Shown: positions 51,401-59,707 of the stretch, one piece after another
Layout of the letters: each line of letters opens with the position of its first letter
How positions within the stretch are numbered: the stretch's first letter is position 1
The notes under the pieces: model-generated
What the model was told of the DNA's origin: nothing
The model's input: only the letters and a program-made list of their open reading frames with translations
The model's database searches: none
Assembly (NCBI GenBank): GCA_046593355.1
Contig: JBKJNY010000082.1
Coordinates: 1 to 64,000 of the forward strand
DNA: 64,000 nucleotides
Direction: 5' to 3'
Origin: SXOA01 sp046593355
Lineage (GTDB): Bacteria > Planctomycetota > Planctomycetia > Pirellulales > Pirellulaceae
Translations under genes and position numbers: made by a program

Positions 51401-53474
51401 CGGCATCAATAGCGAACCTGGAACCTGGGGTGATTCGCCTGTGAATTTAGATGCCCAAGGGTTCCGGTCCAAGTGGTTCGTGGTCGACCACAGCGGCAAG
51501 GATCCGCAATCACCACAAGACGGCCCCAAAACGTTTGGTAATGGTGACATCACCCATATGTGGAAGAACGTAGCGAACGGCGTCGAGGTGCCCGCCAATA
51601 CTACGAAAGGGTCGGACGGAGTTGCGGGTGCGACGAAAGCTTTTAGAGACGGCTGGGCTCTCATTACGAACGCGCAAGGACAAGTACTCGATCAAGGCTT
51701 CGTCTTCCCCTGGGCCAACGGCACAAAGGGATACCGAATCGCCGTTCAGAAAGTCGACGTCGTGGCGCACAGTTACGGCGGCCTGTTGACCCGCTGGTAT
51801 ATTGAGTCACCGGACAAGCCGGACGATGTGCTTACTGAATTCGAGAAACGCCGCGACGTGCGGAAGCTGGTTACCTTGGGCACCCCCCATAAGGGAGCGC
51901 CGGTCTCCAACATCGTGGCCGAGATCTACAAGGACGGCTTGATCGCCAATGCCAAAGCGGAGGGTGCTGTGGACGGAGCTTGGGAGGCAATATTGCAGGC
52001 GATGGGTTATTCGCCGGCATGGTTTTTGCCCCTTTTGACGCTCGAGCCGACGATGAAAACCGTCGTTTCCCTGCTGGAGGGCACCCTCCATACCTCGCTT
52101 CCGGGCGGGGACTTGAGACCCTCCTACCAGGTGTTTTCAGTGGGCAGTGACCGTCTGGCGCAGCTCGCCACCGACCCGTTTCAGGATGATGTCGCCTATG
52201 CCGCTGTCATTGGGACGCAAGACAATCTGTACGGCCAGAACCTGTATAAAGCATTTCAACCGCTGACCGGCAGCAGCCTGTTGCCAGGTGACGATGCGCA
52301 TTTGTTTCCTTGGCTGTATAACCTCAACCGCGGGTCGGACGACACGGACGCGATCGTGCCGACGTGGAGCGCCGCACTGGGTGTAGAGTCGTACAACAAA
52401 AAAATCGAGGTCAATCATCTGGAATTGACCACGAACGATGAAGTGTTCGCCCAGGTGCGGGAGTGGCTCAACAGCAAGAATATTCCGCTAGGGAGCGAGC
52501 AGCGGGCAGCCTACGATCCGCAGATTCCCGCCTCCTTCGCCAATGCCTACGTCGGCAGCGAGATCGACGCCGCCGGCGCCAGCTACGGAGCGGGACTAAA
52601 CCGGGACGCGATCATCAAGGTCGAGCTCGATCCTGGCGACGGCTCCCATTGGTATGGAACCCGTAGTCTCAACCAAAGCGGAAACAAGTTTGTATTTGGG
52701 ACCGATCCAGCCTCACTGGGATCCCAGACGGTGGCCATCACCGGAATGGTGCAGCGCCGCTCGATCGGCAACGTGCATGCCCAGATTGTGGCGGACAGCA
52801 CCTTTGCTTTGGACGACGTCGTGCTAGACGACCTAGGCCAGGTTCAATGGGCCGACATGTTCGCCAACCCAGACAACATATTCCGTAACGATACGGGGTC
52901 CAATGACTGGGTAACATTCCGTATCGAAACCGGACGCCTCGGCAGGAACCGAACCCAGTTGATGGGGCCGGATGGCACCGCCTGGTCTTGGGGCTGGGTG
53001 CATTACGATATGCAGGTGGATAACCCGTATCCAGGGTTTGAAGGCTTCGAGGCACCCCCGGCCGACTCCGGCTACTTTTATTATGAAGTCGTCGCGTATA
53101 CGCTGCCTCCACCGCAAAAGGCGGCAAACAATGGATTGTTGCTGAATTTGTTCGGCGCGGTGCTGGCCAGCGATTTCGCCGCAGCCTCTCAAACCAATAC
53201 CGTGCGGCTCTATGACTACGACAACATCATCGATAACCCCCTCGATCCAGGTGACGATAGGATTGAAGATTTTTCCCTGACGATCAACCATCCTCCTGGA
53301 ACATGGGACGGCCTGTTGATCCCCTATCAGACGACCGTAATGCTCGCCTTGGCCAATGGAGATGTGGCCGGTAACTATGGGAGCAGTGGGGAAGCGTCCG
53401 CGGAGGTTTATCAGTATGTGATCAATCCGGGCTGGGCCTGGAATCTTACTTCGGAATGGATCACTGTTCCCTAA
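48486..53474 (+). CDS. Very large secreted lipase-like protein with dockerin-type and PKD/Ig-like domains
   Basis: 1662 residues from ATG 48486. MEDRRMLDA is the planctomycete surface-protein motif. Two dockerin-like calcium segments (LPEDVDADTLVTATDAHIIV, and DVNGDWLVNEADWQRVCNAL about residues 20-80) and a proline-rich linker follow. PKD/Ig-like repeats with TITATITDDDTGTGSG-type strands run to about 560, then the EF-hand-like DIDSDNDNKLSLPEEDQIEDG. A lipase fold starts at PPVILVHGINSEPGTWGDS (about 966), with nucleophile S1096 in VVAHSYGGLLTRWY. The true N-terminus seems to be at ATG 48410 (RKRHSLFRRTVRN), one frame off. Substrate unknown. Confidence 0.78.
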   Translation: MEDRRMLDATPWTNMALPEDVDADTLVTATDAHIIVEMLNNNGGMPVSVPANGSGPPYPDVNGDWLVNEADWQRVCNALNAGGIWNPPGGSTPPPGSPPPGPGTNTIPPEIMISSVPGAVDEMQVFTVSGTFTMAYGLTVGSLGGEFRVTAGIFQGSSSGDWSVTGYFVDDHGSGTASDTRTLRFEVYNNLSPTIIGKASATITVSNVNPSLQIVSLGEFDEGSVATIDITMIDAANGYGIASDTWTVVVDWGDGQTETIQTAQDSEPSTLWYWTMIPPPPINPPVPPTFPHRTATHVYLDDNPTATPQDLYTITATITDDDTGTGSGTDTILIKNVAPTLRIDRIDPINTVLDDDTALNPSRIDEGEGFKVYGTLTDVGILDTHTGNIKVDLNYDGDKDDAGETVPVAFTPAGTGIWTFVGTIAKIEDDGPSNLGWESNITSQDPIDVLVEARDDDMPSSIPPVTASKTATVYNVAPTLSAGWLPLFGLDGVVYAVTVSGSFSDLGVLDEHKVKVEFGDGEVLEQHFPAGPSAFTFTRPLPAGVSLQTFFPIYVKVRDDDSAEASRLAFNLQLPLPSIDLDIDSDNDNKLSLPEEDQIEDGIEASATLPGKIILANVLDHTANGIPDFADGLDIFGNSGPNRSQRFAQLVLKIPGVINPQVAQIKFVYDADYAGNVTKDPAALDAPEADYFPGTPGSFRIWTRNGDQARKTNAVYNATYPGDWVPPSQAFALSAIAPTAQAAARTVLYVEGVKAADHKAITVLLDVDGDGWFEATDKVYVTIADLHIVYTDVTGIREVGGSRIETTTRIAPNIEPDGVATDWMEGVEDGSILLMRVVGSKSLEQLPSGFDIEFGMIDPAYIVPLAPFAPLEPMNGEFHTLEEGWVVNASGGDGKLDELGIAGVGADFVDVKHKVFGARFYRPPVEFNLDAPQSTALSRRIDLAVKVTGDVETVGSKARAIKLVRPPVILVHGINSEPGTWGDSPVNLDAQGFRSKWFVVDHSGKDPQSPQDGPKTFGNGDITHMWKNVANGVEVPANTTKGSDGVAGATKAFRDGWALITNAQGQVLDQGFVFPWANGTKGYRIAVQKVDVVAHSYGGLLTRWYIESPDKPDDVLTEFEKRRDVRKLVTLGTPHKGAPVSNIVAEIYKDGLIANAKAEGAVDGAWEAILQAMGYSPAWFLPLLTLEPTMKTVVSLLEGTLHTSLPGGDLRPSYQVFSVGSDRLAQLATDPFQDDVAYAAVIGTQDNLYGQNLYKAFQPLTGSSLLPGDDAHLFPWLYNLNRGSDDTDAIVPTWSAALGVESYNKKIEVNHLELTTNDEVFAQVREWLNSKNIPLGSEQRAAYDPQIPASFANAYVGSEIDAAGASYGAGLNRDAIIKVELDPGDGSHWYGTRSLNQSGNKFVFGTDPASLGSQTVAITGMVQRRSIGNVHAQIVADSTFALDDVVLDDLGQVQWADMFANPDNIFRNDTGSNDWVTFRIETGRLGRNRTQLMGPDGTAWSWGWVHYDMQVDNPYPGFEGFEAPPADSGYFYYEVVAYTLPPPQKAANNGLLLNLFGAVLASDFAAASQTNTVRLYDYDNIIDNPLDPGDDRIEDFSLTINHPPGTWDGLLIPYQTTVMLALANGDVAGNYGSSGEASAEVYQYVINPGWAWNLTSEWITVP

Positions 53475-53507
53475 ACTCGGGGAAATGATTTCCATGAGGA
53501 GGAGTCT

Positions 53508-54590
53508 ATGAGACGCTATGGTTTGGCATTCCTCGGCATTGCGATGGCGCTGATGCTCGGTTGTATCTACCTGATGGCTCAACGCATATCCGATGCTGAG
53601 CAAGGCCTGCTACTCCTGCAGAAATTTTCGGGCCACGAATACGCCGTCTACGCAGCTGATTTCGATGAGAACGAGGAATTAATAGCTTCTGGGGGCGTTG
53701 ATGGACTGCGTGTATGGCGAGTGGACAACGCCAAAGAAGTGTTTCATCGGCCCGGAGACTTCTATCAAGCCAGGTTTGTCAAAGGGGGGGATCTCTTGGC
53801 CGCGGGCCACGAAGAGGGAATCTTGCTCCTCGATTGTGAAACTTGGCGAGTGCGGCGAAAGCTCGGGCCCAAACGAAACAATGCACTCGCCGAAGTATCG
53901 CTGAATGGCGATAGGATCGCTGCGACCTTCGCCAGTGCGGACAAAAACACCAGGGATTCTCCATTCTTAACCGAGATTTATGTCTGGCACATGGTAGACG
54001 GTGAATGGCAGGAGTTAATTTTGCATGGCCACAGTGGCCCCATTTATTGGCTTGTGTTCCTTCCCTCTTCCCCGCATCTGATTTCTCACGGCGAGAAAGG
54101 GGTAATTCGCGTTTGGAACCTTTCCACTGGCAAGCAAATCGATGAACGAGGCGAGAAGCTGGCAATTGATGGGCATCAAGTTCCGCAAGCGATGACTTCT
54201 TCCGCGCTAACCCGTCTGCTGGGGGTAAAGTATGCGCACGACTATGCCTTGGGGCACCACACAATTCTGCATAACGCTACAAAAGTTAATGATGATCCGA
54301 AGCTCAGTCCGGCGTACACCGCTTCTTATTCACCCAACTCGAAATGGATCGCGACCGGACATAAGGACGGTACGCTCCATTTGTGGGATGCAAAAACCTT
54401 GACCGAAAGGGCCGTCGTAAAAGGGTCCATCAACGGCAGTCCATTGACCGAAGCGCGGTTTTCGCGTAGCGGGAAGTTGCTTGTCACCGCGGGGGATGGG
54501 TGGGTGGCCGGTTTTACGGCCCTGCAAAAGAAGGTCAAAGCGGATGACACGGTCGTGCGGGTCTGGCGCGTGAATGTTGACCCTGAATGA
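53508..54590 (+). CDS. Membrane-anchored WD40-like repeat protein, copy 1
   Basis: 360 residues. An N-terminal signal anchor (RRYGLAFLGIAMALMLGCIYLMA) precedes WD40-like blades: YAADFDENEELIASGGVDGLRVWRVDN, FLPSSPHLISHGEKGVIRVWNL, YSPNSKWIATGHKDGTLHLWDAKTL, and VVRVWRVN at the end. It starts 33 nt after the lipase-like gene with AGGAGG upstream, so it is probably cotranscribed. A paralogue lies at 54889. The propeller may bind the lipase-like protein or a surface ligand; this is inference from position. Confidence 0.75.
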   Translation: MRRYGLAFLGIAMALMLGCIYLMAQRISDAEQGLLLLQKFSGHEYAVYAADFDENEELIASGGVDGLRVWRVDNAKEVFHRPGDFYQARFVKGGDLLAAGHEEGILLLDCETWRVRRKLGPKRNNALAEVSLNGDRIAATFASADKNTRDSPFLTEIYVWHMVDGEWQELILHGHSGPIYWLVFLPSSPHLISHGEKGVIRVWNLSTGKQIDERGEKLAIDGHQVPQAMTSSALTRLLGVKYAHDYALGHHTILHNATKVNDDPKLSPAYTASYSPNSKWIATGHKDGTLHLWDAKTLTERAVVKGSINGSPLTEARFSRSGKLLVTAGDGWVAGFTALQKKVKADDTVVRVWRVNVDPE

Positions 54591-54633
54591 ATGGTAGGAT
54601 AATGTTGACACGCCCACGCTGGCCCCGTTCCCT

Positions 54634-54852
54634 GACCGGATTGAAAGTCGTTCCCTGACGATCAGCCATCCTCCTGGAACATGGGACGGCCTGTTGATCC
54701 CCTATCAGACGACCGTAATGCTCGCCTTGGCCAATGGGAACGTGGCGGGTAACTATGGGAGCAGCGGCGAAGCGTCCGCGGAGGTTTATCAGTATGTGAT
54801 CAATCCGGGTTGGGCGTGGAACCTTTCGTCGGAATGGATCACTGTGCCGTAG
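54634..54852 (+). pseudogene. Leftover 3' end of a second lipase-like gene
   Basis: From about 54634 the sequence matches the last 200 nt of the lipase-like gene (53255-53474) at roughly 93 percent identity, including its final residues (YVINPGWAWNLSSEWITVP) and stop. No start or upstream part is present. Most differences are at third codon positions. It precedes WD40 copy 2 exactly as the intact gene precedes copy 1. Confidence 0.88.
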
Positions 54853-54888
54853 CACGGTGGTAGCTAAGTTTTATTGCGGAGGGCGGGT

Positions 54889-55971
54889 ATGAGACGTTAT
54901 GGCATTTTGCTCGCCGGCATTGCAATCGCGCTATTGCTTGGCGGTACTTATGTCATGGTTCAACGTCAATCGTATGCCGCGAGCGATCTCGTGGTCCAGC
55001 AGAGATTCCCCAATCACACCTCTTGGGTGTATACGGCCGATTTCGATGAGAAGGAGGAACTTGTCGCCTCCGGCGGTGAGGACGGATTAAGGGTTTGGCG
55101 CCTCGACAACGCCAGTGAAGTCTATCATCGCCCCGGAAGAGTCTTTATAACGAGGTTTGTAAAGGGTGGCTTTCTCGCATGCGCCGACGCGAACGAGGGG
55201 GTATTGTTACTCGACACGCAAACGTGGCAGGTGCGAAAAAAGTTCGGTAAGCAGGGAGCTAGGATCGTGGCGGCGGTTTCGGAGGAGGGTGACAGGATTG
55301 CCGCCTCCTTCTCGGTTGGTGAAAAGAATGACACGGACCCACCCATGTCCCTTGAGATTCACGTCTGGCAGTACGCAGATAAGGAATGGCGCGAAACCGT
55401 CCTGCGCGGCCACGAGGACGCCGTTTTTGCCCTGGTTTGGCACCCAACACTTCCGCACCTGATTTCCCATGGTGAAGACGGAACCTTGCGGGCATGGAAT
55501 GTTGTGACCCAGCGCCAAATCGGCATCAGCGGCAATCCGCTGGTTCTGGGCCCGGTGAACCATGTCCCCGAAGGGCACTCAGCATTGGCGTTTAACCCTG
55601 CGGGAACCCGTTTCCTGACCGGAAACTTTTGGTGCGACTATGAAAAAGACGAAGGATCGCCGTTTCGGAAGTTAAAGGAGAAGATTCGCGGCGTGCGCAG
55701 TGCATCATTCTCTCGGAACGGCCGCTGGATTGCCATAGGAAAGCCGGACGGGACGCTCCATTTATTGGATGCCCAAACGCTAGCCGAAAGGGCAGTTGCG
55801 AAGGGCTCCATCAACGGCAGCGCGCTAAACGAAGTCCGTTTTTCTCGTAGTGGCCAGTTGATTGTTACCGCAGGGGAAGGGTCCTTGGGGATCATGTTCG
55901 AGGCGATGAAGCGGGGGGTCAAAGGGGACGACACCGTGGTGCGAGTCTGGCGCGTGAACATTCCTGAGTGA
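54889..55971 (+). CDS. Membrane-anchored WD40-like repeat protein, copy 2
   Basis: 360 residues from ATG 54889 (GGAGGG upstream). It is collinear with the copy at 53508: signal anchor RRYGILLAGIAIALLLGGTYVMVQ, YTADFDEKEELVASGGEDGLRVWRLDNA, LVWHPTLPHLISHGEDGTLRAWNV, FSRNGRWIAIGKPDGTLHLLDAQTLAERAVAKGSINGS, and VVRVWRVN. The two proteins are clearly paralogous, but far more diverged than the 200-nt fragment in front of them. Both remain open with good ribosome sites, so both are probably expressed. Confidence 0.75.
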   Translation: MRRYGILLAGIAIALLLGGTYVMVQRQSYAASDLVVQQRFPNHTSWVYTADFDEKEELVASGGEDGLRVWRLDNASEVYHRPGRVFITRFVKGGFLACADANEGVLLLDTQTWQVRKKFGKQGARIVAAVSEEGDRIAASFSVGEKNDTDPPMSLEIHVWQYADKEWRETVLRGHEDAVFALVWHPTLPHLISHGEDGTLRAWNVVTQRQIGISGNPLVLGPVNHVPEGHSALAFNPAGTRFLTGNFWCDYEKDEGSPFRKLKEKIRGVRSASFSRNGRWIAIGKPDGTLHLLDAQTLAERAVAKGSINGSALNEVRFSRSGQLIVTAGEGSLGIMFEAMKRGVKGDDTVVRVWRVNIPE

Positions 55972-55981
55972 GGCAGGCTGG

Positions 55982-56055
55982 ATTTGAGATTTGAAATTTG
56001 AGATTTCAAAATTGACCCTCACCCCGGCCCTCTCCCATGGGGAGAGGGGGAAGCC
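55982..56055. repeat. Simple repeat and REP-like palindrome
   Basis: A GATTTGAGATTTGAAATTTGAG run (about 55981-56008) is followed by a CCCTCTCCC...GGGGAGAGGG palindrome (about 56028-56050). The palindrome ends just before the next gene's start and might serve as its leader. Confidence 0.5.
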
Positions 56056-57012
56056 ATGCAAACGCCAGAGCCAGGACCGAGCGGCAAGGGAAAGCTTAAG
56101 CTCTGGCAGTTTTCGCTCCGCTCGCTGATGATCTTGACGGTCGGCGTCGGGCTGTTCCTAGGCATTTCTGGGTTGCGCCTGTGGGAACCGACGCTGGCGG
56201 TGCTCACCCTGTTGGTGTTCCTGGTTGAGAATTGGCTGTTGTTCATTTTGGCCGTGCGCATTCCCCTGCCCAGCAGGTGGGGGATGGTCAGAGCGCTCGC
56301 CGTCTGTTTCACCGTGGCGGTCTTCGTCGGCATTGGTGGCGGCGCGACCCATGCATCCCGTTACCACGTTGTTTATCTGCTGGGGATTCCGGCATCGCTC
56401 GCCAGTTGGCCGATTCTCGCCCTCTTGGTTTGGCTCTTGCGTAGCCCGAGCGTCCTTCCCGACCGGCAGGCCGTGCGCCGCGTGAGTGCCTGGCACCTCC
56501 TGATCGAGACGGTCTGCCTGGTTGTTGCCGTGACTACGCTGTTCGTTCATGCCGCCAGAGAGAACCACGATTGGTTCTGGAGCTATTTTGAAAGCGGTGC
56601 CGCTTTCTTTGCGGTGCTCGCCAACATCATCCCGCTGGTTCTCTGGCTGAGCCTCTTCTCCCCCTGGCGGAAAATGCCCCAGCGGGCCTGGCCCGACTCG
56701 CTGTTCCGCTGGACGGTGATCGTGGCAATCGGAATCGCGGTCGTCTCGTGTCTTTATGGCTACTATTTGGCGACCAACCGCGAGCGCCTGGACGAATATT
56801 ACAGCTCACGCGGGGAATACAACTTCCTGTGGTACGAAATCTCGCTCGGGCTGTTCTTCTGGCTCCCGCAGTTCGCGTGCGCGGTCCTGTTTGCCATTGG
56901 GGTGACCTGCCAACTCTTTCGCGCTCGCCAGGACCGCTGGCTGATCGCCCTGGGGTGCCTTTACTTCGTCCCCTTCTGGCTCGTGCTCCTGGTGGCCCGG
57001 CCAACGTCCTGA
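56056..57012 (+). CDS. Multi-pass membrane protein of unknown function
   Basis: 318 residues with about eight hydrophobic helices: LMILTVGVGLFLGISGL, LAVLTLLVFLVENWLLFILAV, ALAVCFTVAVFVGIGGG, LASWPILALLVWLL, HLLIETVCLVVAVTTLFVH and later ones. The opening FSLRSLMILTVG resembles the RFSLRTLL start of many planctomycete membrane proteins. No transporter or enzyme motif is recognised. It may be cotranscribed with the WD40 gene before it. Confidence 0.65.
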   Translation: MQTPEPGPSGKGKLKLWQFSLRSLMILTVGVGLFLGISGLRLWEPTLAVLTLLVFLVENWLLFILAVRIPLPSRWGMVRALAVCFTVAVFVGIGGGATHASRYHVVYLLGIPASLASWPILALLVWLLRSPSVLPDRQAVRRVSAWHLLIETVCLVVAVTTLFVHAARENHDWFWSYFESGAAFFAVLANIIPLVLWLSLFSPWRKMPQRAWPDSLFRWTVIVAIGIAVVSCLYGYYLATNRERLDEYYSSRGEYNFLWYEISLGLFFWLPQFACAVLFAIGVTCQLFRARQDRWLIALGCLYFVPFWLVLLVARPTS

Positions 57013-57028
57013 GGCGGCGGCAAGAGTA

Positions 57029-57087
57029 GCCTTCACACTCCGTGTGAAGGCCCGCATTTCTGGAATACCGCGCTCACGGAGTGAGCG
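57029..57087. repeat. Inverted pair of triloop hairpins
   Basis: 57029-57051 has arm GCCTTCACAC and loop TCC; 57071-57087 has arm CGCTCAC and loop GGA. Both stems are perfect. The first is preceded by AGTAG. The pair closes the membrane-protein gene and precedes the polymerase remnant. Confidence 0.88.
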
Positions 57088-57093
57088 GACCAC

Positions 57094-57855
57094 TATGGCT
57101 GATGCGGTGAGTGCCAATTGGCAGTCGATTAAAGAGATGGAGCAGACGACGGGAGGAGCCCTCAAAGGGTCCGACCTCCAACGCGGCAAGTTCCTGCTGC
57201 AGTGGCTCCGAGACCGCGGGCTTAACCTCCCCAGCCTGGAAAAAGAGACGCTGGAAGGTCAGCTGGTCCGCAAGGACATATCGCCTGAGATACGAGCGGT
57301 GCTGCAGGCACAAGTTGCTGCCATGCGCAAATCTACCATCAAGTTGGAGACGGGCCTGCTACACGTCGAGGACGACGGTCGCCTACGTCATATGCTGGTC
57401 TACCATCAAGCCCGCACGGGTCGCTGGGCTGGACGGGGCATCCAGCCCCAAAACCTTCCCCGCCCGCACAAGAAGCTTGGTGACGTCACGGAGCTCATTC
57501 CAGCCGTCGCAAGCTTGGAAACCATGAAGAACCTGCTGCCAGTCGGCGTCACGATCGACAACGTCATCGCCGCTCTGGTCCGGCCCTGTTTTCGAGCCCC
57601 CGATGGCAAAATGCTCGTCATGGTGGACTTCTCGGCCGTCGAGGCCCGCGGCGTGGCGTGGTGTGCAGGAGATGGGAATCTCGTCGCTCCGTTCGGCCGA
57701 GGTGACGATGTCTATTCCCAATTCGCCAGCGGGCTCTTTGGCCGCCTGGTGACCAAGCGTGACGAGCGGGAGCGAGCTATAGGCAAGGTGGCAGTGCTGG
57801 CATGCGGCTACAGCATGGGTGCGGATCGATTCGCCGAAAAGTGTCGAAAGGATAA
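57094..57855 (+). pseudogene. Truncated phage-type family A DNA polymerase
   Basis: About 250 codons of a family A polymerase: LQWLRDRGLNLPSLEKETLEGQL, HQARTGRWAGRGIQPQNLPRPH, motif A VMVDFSAVEARGVAWCAGD, and motif B RERAIGKVAVLACGYSMGADRF. The 5' part (exonuclease and fingers) and the motif C segment are missing. Homology stops near 57845 where antisense ligase sequence starts; the open frame then runs on meaninglessly to 58015. It resembles phage and plasmid polymerases more than the housekeeping PolA. It cannot be active. Confidence 0.7.
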
Positions 57856-58217
57856 GGTCGATCTCGCGGCCGTCGGTCAGCTCCTGGTAGCGAAAGGTGA
57901 TCGTCGAGCCCACCGGCGGGGGATTCCCCCGCTGGTTGTCCGAGAAGCGGTCCCCACGAAGAACTTGGTGCCGTCCGGAAGTTGGACCAGCAGTGCTCCC
58001 AGCCGCCCCTTGTGACGACCGGCTCCGGGAATGTGCTCCAGGACAGAGGCCTCGGCGTCGTGAAACGTCTTGACTTTGAGCAGCGTCGCGGAACGGCCCG
58101 CTTCGTACCTGGACCCTGGCTGCCGGAGCATGAGCCCTTCGCCCCCGAGGCTCTCCACACGGGTTAACTCGGCGCGCAGATGTTCCAGATCCCGGCACGG
58201 CTGGTGAGCAAGGGGCA
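57845..58217 (-). pseudogene. C-terminal remnant of an ATP-dependent DNA ligase
   Basis: The minus strand encodes LRAELTRVESLGGEGLMLRQPGSRYEAGRSATLLKVKTFHDAEASVLEHIPGAGRHKGRLGALLVQLPDGTKFFVGT, matching the ligase motif IV (GEGLMLRxPxSxYExGRSxxLLKVK) and the start of the OB domain. A frameshift then leads to GNPPPVGSTITFRYQELTD in another frame. The adenylation-lysine region is absent. It abuts the polymerase remnant head to head. Confidence 0.7.
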
Positions 58218-58565
58218 TAGCATATGAGATTTTTTTGCCCAGCAGCGTGTCTTGAATGAACTCCAGGAGCCGCTCTCCTGGGCGTAGATCCAGAGGCTGG
58301 TCCCCCCATCATCCTGCTGGATGTCCCAGCTAAAGCCGAGGAAGTCGAGCGAACAATCCGTCACTCCGCGCTGCAGGGCCTCCGCTTGGAACCGGGGCAT
58401 TTCTTCATAGTGTCTCGTCGCTCTGGTTGAGCTTCCGCGTCTTTTCGGGGAAGAGCTATTTGCTTGATGTGAGGTAAACGTGAGCAAGCTGCTTGCGCAG
58501 CCACCGCTCCTCGGAGGAGTTCTTGATCTTCAGGGACTCGGACAACTGGGTGTAGTGATTGGCCA
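58214..58565 (-). pseudogene. Broken hypothetical gene
   Basis: From ATG 58565 the minus strand reads MANHYTQLSESLKIKNSSEE, then RWLRKQLAHVYLTSSK and a stop. A following stretch in a different frame reads DCSLDFLGFSWDIQQDDGGTSLWIYAQESG. I recall planctomycete hypothetical proteins that start MANHY..SE and carry a LW.YAEESG motif. The combination suggests one decayed gene; confidence is limited. Confidence 0.35.
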
Positions 58566-58611
58566 TGGTTGGTCGGGAAATCGAAGTAAGGGACGGACCA
58601 GAGAGGGCAGG

Positions 58612-58719
58612 TTAAGCGAACTGCTTCTCCACGTATCCCCTTTCTAGCTTGTGGCCGATCAGTTTCTCGGCGTGCTTCTGGGCCGCGGCGGCGTCGTCCA
58701 AAGTCTTAGGCAGCGAGAA
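58612..58719 (-). pseudogene. C-terminal remnant of a WGR domain
   Basis: The minus strand encodes KTLDDAAAAQKHAEKLIGHKLERGYVEKQFA and a stop at 58612, which fits the end of a WGR domain (poly-ADP-ribose polymerase/MolR type). The tryptophan-glycine-arginine start itself is not in the window. It stops at the inverted repeat at 58720, which may have cut it. Confidence 0.45.
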
Positions 58720-58797
58720 GGAAATAAACTACCGCGTCAGTCGAGCGTCCCTGAGCCTTTCCATTGTGACGACTTGTTCTACTGGTAGTTTATTTCC
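58720..58797. repeat. 14-bp perfect inverted repeat, 50-nt spacer
   Basis: GGAAATAAACTACC at 58720-58733 is matched in inverse at 58784-58797. The 78-bp unit cuts the WGR remnant and could be a minimal transposon or the ends of a lost insertion. No gene is inside. The 210 nt beyond, up to the IS256 remnant, hold nothing I can identify. Confidence 0.6.
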
Positions 58798-59007
58798 AGC
58801 CCCCTGCCTTAGTCTGGATCTGGCCACTGTTGCCCAGCCGGCCGAACCGGACGGTGACGTCGCAGCAGATCGCGTACCCCTGGGTCTGAAAAAGTTTACT
58901 AGCTGCCAGACGCTAGTGCGGCAGTGACAGCGAGAAAAGTGATCTTTGAAAAGGCGGGTCAGACGGTGTTACTTAGGGAATCATCAACCTTTCCCAAGGA
59001 GACTCAC

Positions 59008-59707
59008 ATGACCCACCGAGATGATTCTAACGGACTCGCGCAGGATATCCAGTTCCCCGACGAAGGCGGCCCGGCCTGGCGCGAAGTTTTGGAGTTACTG
59101 GCGGAGCAAGGCTTTGACGGCCTGGCGGAAGCGATGCAAACGCTGCTCAACGAAGCGATGAAGCTGGAGCGGTCCCAGGTTCTGGGGGCGCGTCCCTACG
59201 AGCGGACCGCGCGGCGGCAGATGTACGCCAATGGCTTCAAGCCCAAGACGGTCAAGACGCGGATCGGCGCTTTGCAATTGTCCGTGCCCAAGACGCGCGG
59301 CATCGAGTTCTATCCCTCGGCGCTCGAGCGGGGGCAGCGGAGCGAGCGGGCGTTGACGCTGGCCCTGGAGGAAATGCGGGCACCACGCGGAACGGGGTTG
59401 GCAAGGAGTCTCCACCCGCAAAGTGGCCCCGATCCTGGAGCAGCTCTGCGGGCTGGACGTGACCAGCACGCAGGTCAGCCGCGCGGCCCAAAAGCTGGAT
59501 GAAGAGCTGCAGCAATGGCGCTGCCGGCCGCTGGGAAAAATGGAGTATCTGTTCCTGGACGCCCGCTATGAGCATGTCCGCGTGGGCGGGACCGTGGTCT
59601 CGTGCGCGCTGCTCGTGGCGCTGGGAATCACGCCGGAAGGGCACCGCACGATCCTCGGCCTGAGCGTCTCGCTGTCCGAAGCCGAAGTCGACCGGCGTCT
59701 GCGATGA
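59008..59707 (+). pseudogene. IS256/mutator-family transposase, broken and truncated
   Basis: From ATG 59008 the N-terminal part reads LLNEAMKLERSQVLGARPYERTARRQMYANGFKPKTVKTRIGALQLSVPKTRG, typical of IS256. At 59377 about 25 nt replace the expected TAC-GTC codons after LALEEM and shift the frame. A second frame continues with KVAPILEQLCGLDVTSTQVSRAAQKLDEELQQW and KMEYLFLDARYEHVRVGGTVVSCALLVALGI (first DDE aspartate), and ends after SEAEVDRRLR. The C-terminal half with the remaining catalytic residues is absent. Confidence 0.85.
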
